Below, piece after piece: positions 58,731-64,000 of a stretch of 64,000 bases of DNA. The DNA is taken from assembly GCA_028339155.1 (NCBI GenBank), contig JAOLBK010000003.1, forward strand, positions 62,001 to 126,000. The letters run 5' to 3'. This stretch comes from Litorivicinus sp. (GTDB lineage: Bacteria > Pseudomonadota > Gammaproteobacteria > Pseudomonadales > Litorivicinaceae). Every line of letters begins with the position of its first letter. Position 1 is the first letter of the stretch. Both the position numbers and the translations under genes were made by a program. A model generated the notes under the pieces. The model was not told the DNA's origin and did not search any database. It worked only from the letters and a program-made list of their open reading frames with translations.

Positions 58731-60860
58731 TTAGGCTCGTATACGTGAAATTTTTGTGACCGATTTGATGCGGCGCATACTTCGGACCACTTGGGCTAAA
58801 TGTTTTCGGTCTCGTACGCCTACCTTGAGTATTATCACACTGGTTTTCGCATCTCGCTCCTCGCGATTGATGCGGTCGATAGCGGCATTTGCATCAGAGA
58901 CGGCTGAGGCAATAAGGGCAATAATTCCAGTCTCTGCTTCGACTAAAATCTTTAATGCAGTATAAAACTCACCTTGCAAATCTTCATCCCACGCTAGTGG
59001 AACGCATTTCTCTGAATCATCGCGAATATCAGAGATGTTGTTGCATGTTGCATGGTGGATTACCAAACCACGACCTTTAGAGATGTGGCCAACACAGGGA
59101 TCTCCTGGAATCGGACGACAACATTTTGCGTAACTTGTTACGAGCCCTTCTGATCCCTTAATTGCGAGGGGTCGAGCATCGGTACTTTGCGATAGCATGC
59201 CAGGAGTAAGGTCTGCGTTGGGTAAAAGGCTGCGCGCTACGGAGTAAGCAATGCGATTTCCGAGTCCAATATCTTCTAAAAGGTCGTCAAATTCTGGAAA
59301 TTTTCTTTCAGAGATCAAAAGATTTTGTTGTTGTTCTGTGACCTGATCGAGGTTTGTGCCAAGATTTTCGAGAGCTCGGCCAAGCAGTTGTTGACCGAGA
59401 TTAACAGATTCCGATCGTTGTTGATTTTTCAGCATATGGCGAATCGCTGAGCGGGCTTTGCCAGTTACCGCAAACGAGAGCCATGCTAGGTTTGGTTTAG
59501 CATATTTTGATATAACAATTTCTACGGTCTGGCCGGATTGCAGAATGGTCGACAAAGGGGCAAGCGCTTTGTCGATCCGGCAGGCAACACAGCCATTGCC
59601 AATGTCGGTATGAACGGCGTAAGCAAAATCTACTGCCGTGGAACCTGTAGGTAACTCCATGATTTTGCCTTTCGGCGTAAAGATATAAATATCATCTGGG
59701 AATAAATCAATTTTAACGTTTTCTATGAACTCGAGAGAACTTCCGGCTCGCTGTTGAATTTCTAGTAACCCCTTCACCCACCGGTTGGTCCGTTGGACGG
59801 CAGCTATATCGTCGGAGCCTTCTTTGTATAGCCAATGTGCCGCAATGCCGCCAGATGCCAAAGCATCCATTTCAGATGTACGAATTTGAATCTCTACGGG
59901 GACTCCGTGCATTCCAAATAGAGTTGTGTGTAGGCTTTGGTAGCCGTTACCTTTGGGGATGGCAATATAGTCTTTGAATCGTCCCGGCTTTGGCTTGTAG
60001 AGGTTATGAACCACACCAAGAACCCGGTAACAGTCATCAGCTGAATCAGTGATAATGCGAAAAGCGTAAACGTCCATGATGTCGGAGAAAGATTTGCGTT
60101 GATCTCGCATCTTTCGGTAAATGCTGTTGGCGGCTTTTCCTCGGCCTTCGGTACGCGTTTTGATACCTGCTCTCTCCAAAGCGTCTGTTAATGATTCAAG
60201 AATTTCCGACACAATTTTTTTACGATTTCCTGATGCTTTTAATACAGCCCGCTCAATCCGCTCAATCCGCATCGGATACATGGCGCGATAAGCGAGTGCC
60301 TGTAACTCGCTTCGGAGTTCGTACATCCCGAGTCGATTGGCTATTGGGCTGAAGATATCTAGCGTTTCTCTTGCAATTCGCCGCTGTTTCTCAGGATTAA
60401 GTGAGCCAAGTGTCCGCATATTATGTAAACGGTCAGCTAATTTGACGATAATTACCCGAATGTCTCGAGCCATCGCAAGTGTCATTTTTTGGAAGTTTTC
60501 AGCCTGCGCTTCAGCGTGCGTCTCAAAATTAATGTGAGTCAGTTTGCTGACTCCATCTACTAAATTGGCGACTGCTTCACCAAATTGATTTTCTAATGCA
60601 TCCTTGGTGATACCAGTGTCTTCGATGACGTCATGCAGCATCGCGGCCATCAGGCTCTGATGATCCATCCGCATATCCGCAAGAATTTCAGCGACCTGAA
60701 GTGGATGGATGATGTAAGGATGGCCAGAGCGGCGTTTCTGCCCATCATGGGCTTGTTCAGAATATAAATATGCTCGCTTGACCTGACGAATTTCGTCATC
60801 TTCGAGGTATCGAGCTAGACGGCCACACAAGCCGTCTATTGTTTCGACGGCAGTATTCAA
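58731..60860 (-). CDS. spoT: Bifunctional (p)ppGpp synthetase/hydrolase SpoT
   Basis: Controls the stringent response. The 709 residues show an intact HD hydrolase domain (HPYIIHPLQVAEIL, MLHDVIEDTG, LADRLHNMRTLG), a synthetase domain (GRFKDYIAIPKGNGYQSLHTTLFG, EIQIRTSEMDALASGGIAAHWLYK), a TGS domain starting near residue 390 (DDIYIFTPKGKIMELPTGSTAVDFAYAVHTDIG), and a C-terminal ACT domain. The HD residues argue for SpoT rather than RelA. It sits in the gmk-rpoZ-spoT-ridA operon. Confidence 0.96.
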   Translation of the reverse strand: MNTAVETIDGLCGRLARYLEDDEIRQVKRAYLYSEQAHDGQKRRSGHPYIIHPLQVAEILADMRMDHQSLMAAMLHDVIEDTGITKDALENQFGEAVANLVDGVSKLTHINFETHAEAQAENFQKMTLAMARDIRVIIVKLADRLHNMRTLGSLNPEKQRRIARETLDIFSPIANRLGMYELRSELQALAYRAMYPMRIERIERAVLKASGNRKKIVSEILESLTDALERAGIKTRTEGRGKAANSIYRKMRDQRKSFSDIMDVYAFRIITDSADDCYRVLGVVHNLYKPKPGRFKDYIAIPKGNGYQSLHTTLFGMHGVPVEIQIRTSEMDALASGGIAAHWLYKEGSDDIAAVQRTNRWVKGLLEIQQRAGSSLEFIENVKIDLFPDDIYIFTPKGKIMELPTGSTAVDFAYAVHTDIGNGCVACRIDKALAPLSTILQSGQTVEIVISKYAKPNLAWLSFAVTGKARSAIRHMLKNQQRSESVNLGQQLLGRALENLGTNLDQVTEQQQNLLISERKFPEFDDLLEDIGLGNRIAYSVARSLLPNADLTPGMLSQSTDARPLAIKGSEGLVTSYAKCCRPIPGDPCVGHISKGRGLVIHHATCNNISDIRDDSEKCVPLAWDEDLQGEFYTALKILVEAETGIIALIASAVSDANAAIDRINREERDAKTSVIILKVGVRDRKHLAQVVRSMRRIKSVTKISRIRA

Positions 60861-60863
60861 AAT

Positions 60864-61145
60864 TTAGAAGTCGCCGTCAAAAGCCGGTTGACGTGGTTCA
60901 AAGCGTGAGCGAGCAATTTCGAGTTCAGCTTCGGTTTTTGCATCCTCTGCATCCAGTGCTTCTTTGTTGATTAATCCCTCTGCGATTTCACGTAGCGCGA
61001 GAACGGTGGGCTTATCATTTTCTGCATCAACCAGAGGCTCTTTTCCACCGGTCGACAGCTGGCGGGCCCGACGGGTGCCCAGCATTACAAGTTCAAAACG
61101 ATTTTCAACGTTCTCCAGACAGTCTTCTACAGTCACTCGAGCCAT
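60864..61145 (-). CDS. rpoZ: RNA polymerase subunit omega
   Basis: Assembly factor for the beta' subunit and part of the ppGpp site. The 93-residue product begins [20 protein letters not shown] and has the core [15 protein letters not shown] and [17 protein letters not shown]. It lies 3 nt before spoT, the usual placement. Confidence 0.96.
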   Translation of the reverse strand: MARVTVEDCLENVENRFELVMLGTRRARQLSTGGKEPLVDAENDKPTVLALREIAEGLINKEALDAEDAKTEAELEIARSRFEPRQPAFDGDF

Positions 61146-61194
61146 GGATGATCCTTCATAAATAATTTTTAGTTAACAAACTAGTCTATGGGAT

Positions 61195-61815
61195 TTAAGC
61201 CTTCCCGAGAAGCTTTTCAAGTAAATCTGGTTGCGTTTTTTGCATGGAAAGTCGTCTTTGCCGAAGTCCTGTAATAATAAAGCACAGTTGATCTAGGGCG
61301 ATATTAAAGTCATCGTTGATCACCCAGTAGTCATAGTTAGGCGCCTGAAAAATGGTTTCATCAGCTTGAGCCATGCGAGATTTGATTGTGCTCTCATCGT
61401 CTTGTTGCCTGCCAACCAATCTCTCTCTGAGCTCTTCGCGAGTTGGGGGGAAAATGAAAATAGAAATCGCCCCAGGCCAAGTTTCTCGGACCTGTTTTGC
61501 CCCCTGCCAATCAATCTCTAAAATAACATCAGAGCCCGATTGCAACTGCGTTATTACAGTTTTTTTCGAGGTCCCGTAAAAGTTGCCAAAGACTTCTGCA
61601 TATTCAAACATAGCGTTCTTGTGAGTTAATTCAGAAAAGCCATCAATTGATACAAAATGATAGTCATGTCCAGAAATCTCGCTAGGTCGTGGGGCACGCG
61701 TCGTATGCGATACGCTCACCTCAAGGCGCTCGATGCGTTCGAGTGCTGCCTTAACGAGACTGGTTTTTCCGGCTCCTGACGGAGCTGATATTACAAAAAG
61801 TTGGCCTTGCGGCAT
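61195..61815 (-). CDS. gmk: Guanylate kinase
   Basis: Phosphorylates GMP to GDP. The 206 residues start with the P-loop ISAPSGAGKTSLVKA, then the GMP-binding region VSHTTRAPRPSEISGHDYHFV, DVILEIDWQGAKQVR and the lid segment RLVGRQQDDESTIKSRM. It heads the rpoZ-spoT-ridA operon and diverges from rph over 71 bp. Confidence 0.97.
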   Translation of the reverse strand: MPQGQLFVISAPSGAGKTSLVKAALERIERLEVSVSHTTRAPRPSEISGHDYHFVSIDGFSELTHKNAMFEYAEVFGNFYGTSKKTVITQLQSGSDVILEIDWQGAKQVRETWPGAISIFIFPPTREELRERLVGRQQDDESTIKSRMAQADETIFQAPNYDYWVINDDFNIALDQLCFIITGLRQRRLSMQKTQPDLLEKLLGKA

Positions 61816-61886
61816 GAAAGATCCGTGTTAGATGGTCATAATAAAACTCAAGTTGTAAATTTTAGTCTAAATAGAGAGGTTCTGCC

Positions 61887-62606
61887 ATGCGACCAAGTGA
61901 GCGCGCATTTGATGCGTTACGTTCGATCCAATTTATTCGGCATTTTACGTGCCATGCCGCAGGCTCTGTATTGGTCGAGTTTGGCAATACTCGTGTGCTT
62001 TGTACGGCCTCGGTCATGGAACAGGTGCCTCGCTGGATGAAGGGAAAAGGGCGAGGTTGGATAACAGCTGAATATGGCATGCTGCCGGGATCTACCAATA
62101 CTCGAGTCGATCGGGAGGCGGCCCGTGGAAAGCAGTCTGGACGGACACAGGAAATACAGCGGTTGATCGGGCGATCGCTCAGGGCTGCAGTGGATCTGAA
62201 AGCACTTGGGGAGCGTCAGATTATAATTGATTGTGATGTGCTTCAGGCTGATGGTGGGACTCGCACTGCCGCTATTACTGGCGGCATGGTAGCTTTGGTA
62301 GATGCGCTTAATGGACTCCAGCGTTCTGGCATCTTAAAAAACGATCCTTTGATCAGCTTTGTGGCAGCCGTATCTGTTGGCATTTATAAAGGCAGTCCAA
62401 TTCTTGATCTGGATTATTTGGAGGACTCGAGTGCAGATTCGGACATAAATATAGTGATGACTGAGGGCGGGAAACTGATTGAGATTCAGGGGACGGCGGA
62501 AAAAGCACCTTTTGATCGTGATGAATTGAACGGACTTCTGGATCTTGGACAATCAGGAATTCAATCGTTGATTGCGATGCAACGCCAAGCTGTGGCTGCT
62601 GGTTAA
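61887..62606 (+). CDS. rph: Ribonuclease PH
   Basis: Phosphorolytic 3' exoribonuclease that trims tRNA 3' ends. The 239 residues start [21 protein letters not shown] and carry [34 protein letters not shown] and [19 protein letters not shown], with the phosphate-binding [13 protein letters not shown]. Full length; it is not the frameshifted form of E. coli K-12. Its 3' end overlaps crc by 4 nt. Confidence 0.96.
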   Translation: MRPSERAFDALRSIQFIRHFTCHAAGSVLVEFGNTRVLCTASVMEQVPRWMKGKGRGWITAEYGMLPGSTNTRVDREAARGKQSGRTQEIQRLIGRSLRAAVDLKALGERQIIIDCDVLQADGGTRTAAITGGMVALVDALNGLQRSGILKNDPLISFVAAVSVGIYKGSPILDLDYLEDSSADSDINIVMTEGGKLIEIQGTAEKAPFDRDELNGLLDLGQSGIQSLIAMQRQAVAAG

Positions 62607-63391
62607 TCCGTGGTCGGTGTTAATTCAATGTCGTAATCAACGACCAAAGGCACACGGTCATCAAATGGCCGTTTAGAGACGTACGCAGATGTGAGGATTC
62701 GTTTTGAAATTTCTGGTGAGACCAATTGCAAATCGGTCCGCCATGCTCCCGGATCGTCGATTCCAAGTACTCCATTTGATGGAAACCAGCTATATGCAGG
62801 CTCATTAGCAAAGACTGCTCGGAAAGCGTCTACATAGCCGCTATCAGTTAAAAGTGTGTCAATCCAATTCCGATCTTCTTGACTAAATCCCGGGGTGTTG
62901 TTGTGTTTATGCCATTTTTCTAGATCCAGCGTACGCGGTGCCACACCGAAGTCACCGCAAAATACAAAATGTCTACGTTTCTTTCGTATTTTACGTAACC
63001 ACGCTGCGAAGGCTTCAATAAACTCTGGGCGGTCGGCAGCATCAGTTTCCCAAGGGGCGGGCGGTAGTACGGAGACAATACTGACTTTTTCGAAATCTGC
63101 TTGGATGTAACGCCCGTTCCGGTCTAATTGATATGAGCCAAGTCCGCGCATTACTGCCTTGGGTGTGTGCCGTGTCCATATAGCCACGCCTCCTTTGGTT
63201 TCACTCTCTCCTTCAAAGTAAAAAGGTGTGAAGCCCTCCGGACAGAATCTTAGATCCTTAATGACTTTGTACTCGCGTACGCGCACATCTTGCAGGCAGA
63301 TTATGTCTGCATCTTTCGAGGAGAGCCAGTCAACGAGGCCCTGTTTAACTGCGGAAACGAGTCCATTACAGCGAAGGCTAATTATTCGCAT
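62603..63391 (-). CDS. crc: Crc-type catabolite repression control protein (ExoIII-fold, degenerate active site)
   Basis: The 262-residue product has the exonuclease III / endonuclease-phosphatase fold from [11 protein letters not shown] onward, but active-site positions are altered: QD (Asp35) replaces the metal-binding QE, the GDxN motif reads GDFG, and the terminal SDH reads DDR. P. aeruginosa Crc, encoded beside pyrE, shows the same QD replacement and similar loss, and also GRYLQADFDKVSI (here [13 protein letters not shown]) and PLIVDYD (here PLVVDYD). I therefore call Crc, the Hfq partner in translational catabolite repression, rather than XthA. Function in this organism is inferred. Confidence 0.82.
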   Translation of the reverse strand: MRIISLRCNGLVSAVKQGLVDWLSSKDADIICLQDVRVREYKVIKDLRFCPEGFTPFYFEGESETKGGVAIWTRHTPKAVMRGLGSYQLDRNGRYIQADFEKVSIVSVLPPAPWETDAADRPEFIEAFAAWLRKIRKKRRHFVFCGDFGVAPRTLDLEKWHKHNNTPGFSQEDRNWIDTLLTDSGYVDAFRAVFANEPAYSWFPSNGVLGIDDPGAWRTDLQLVSPEISKRILTSAYVSKRPFDDRVPLVVDYDIELTPTTD

Positions 63392-63476
63392 TAAAGGGTT
63401 ATAGATCCTTGTTCAAGGCACGAGTTGTGCGTGTACTATACTAGCCTTAAATTAATTGTAATATTAGAAGCGTCTT

Positions 63477-64000
63477 ATGGTTGCATACAAACGGTCTTTT
63501 CTTGAAATAGCTTTTACAGCTAATGCCTTAGGATTTGGTAAATTTACTCTCAAGTCTGGGCGAGTGAGTCCATATTTCTTTAATGCATCAGCATTTTCAA
63601 GTGGTTGCCAGATGCAAGCGCTTGGAAGATGTTACCGCGATGCGATTCTCGACGCGGGCATTTCCTTTGACTCTTTATTTGGCCCCGCTTACAAAGGAAT
63701 CCCATTAGCGACAGCGGTAGGATTGGCATTTGCCGAGATGGATCAAGATTATCCTGTTTCCTTTAACCGCAAGGAAATTAAAGATCATGGTGAAGGCGGC
63801 CTGTTATTTGGAGCTCCAATATCGGGGCGAGTTCTGGTGATTGATGATGTTGTGACTGCAGGAACGGCAATACGAGAGTCCGTTCAGTTGATTGATGACG
63901 CTGGGGCCCAACTTTCTGCGTTCTGTGTGGCGGTTGATCGACAAGAGCGAGGTCAATCAGGATCACGTTCTGCCTTGATGGAATTATCCCAAAAGCTTGC
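63477..64000 (+). CDS. pyrE: Orotate phosphoribosyltransferase (5' part, cut by the window end)
   Basis: Adds phosphoribose to orotate in pyrimidine synthesis. The visible 174 codons encode [29 protein letters not shown], the [12 protein letters not shown] loop and the PRPP-binding motif [17 protein letters not shown]. It diverges from crc. TATACT at 63437-63442 is a plausible -10, without a good -35. About 40 residues are missing at the C-terminus by comparison with E. coli (213). Confidence 0.95.
   Translation, partial: MVAYKRSFLEIAFTANALGFGKFTLKSGRVSPYFFNASAFSSGCQMQALGRCYRDAILDAGISFDSLFGPAYKGIPLATAVGLAFAEMDQDYPVSFNRKEIKDHGEGGLLFGAPISGRVLVIDDVVTAGTAIRESVQLIDDAGAQLSAFCVAVDRQERGQSGSRSALMELSQKL

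Overview
The window is a 64 kb piece of a gammaproteobacterial chromosome. The evidence is the gene content and order: dnaA diverging from rpmH-rnpA-yidD-yidC-mnmE; mnmG-rsmG-parA-parB-atpIBEFHAGDC-glmU-glmS; and, at the right end, a block laid out much as in Pseudomonas (pst-phoU / phoBR / ubiA / recG / oxyR / ridA-spoT-rpoZ-gmk / rph / crc-pyrE). Tight packing, short intergenic gaps, an oxidative lifestyle and an inferred glycolate-type route fit a fairly streamlined, probably marine, aerobic member of the class. The taxon is an inference. I see no rRNA, tRNA, CRISPR array, insertion sequence or prophage.

Left end (1-9.1 kb): the replication-origin neighbourhood. dnaA (partial) reads left and rpmH reads right from an intergenic region with three consensus DnaA boxes. 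A second DnaA-box cluster with a strongly AT-rich flank lies between mnmE and mnmG, so there are two origin-like loci. RNase P protein, membrane insertase, tRNA U34 modification (MnmE/MnmG), 16S methylation (RsmG) and chromosome partition (ParAB) follow.

9.1-19.2 kb: a complete F1Fo ATP synthase operon (atpI to atpC) with a good sigma-70-type promoter, running directly into glmU and glmS (UDP-GlcNAc precursor synthesis).

19.3-38.3 kb: the accessory part. A FAD/Fe-S 2-hydroxyacid dehydrogenase (GlcD-GlcF-like fusion) diverges from a serine/alanine-glyoxylate-type aminotransferase. Behind the aminotransferase lies the scar of a deleted TRAP transporter (5' end of dctP joined to 3' end of dctM), then a crotonase-fold enzyme lacking both canonical glutamates. 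A five-gene branched-chain-amino-acid-type ABC transporter follows. Next is a rubrerythrin / GlpC-like Fe-S protein / DUF3501 operon that diverges from catalase-peroxidase katG across a region with OxyR-like half-sites, then uvrD and a YciA-type thioesterase.

38.3-64 kb: recC-recB-recD; the phosphate system pstS-C-A-B-phoU with its sensor-regulator pair phoB-phoR; ubiA; recG; oxyR (both redox cysteines present) diverging by 4 bp from a YeeZ-like Rossmann protein; gmk-rpoZ-spoT-ridA; rph; a Crc-type ExoIII-fold protein with degenerate catalytic residues; and the 5' part of pyrE.

Most of the window is conserved core. The parts most worth a second look are the TRAP deletion scar with its surviving neighbours, the rubrerythrin/Fe-S/DUF3501 module opposite katG, the two origin-like regions, the atypical PhoB, and the Crc-like protein.
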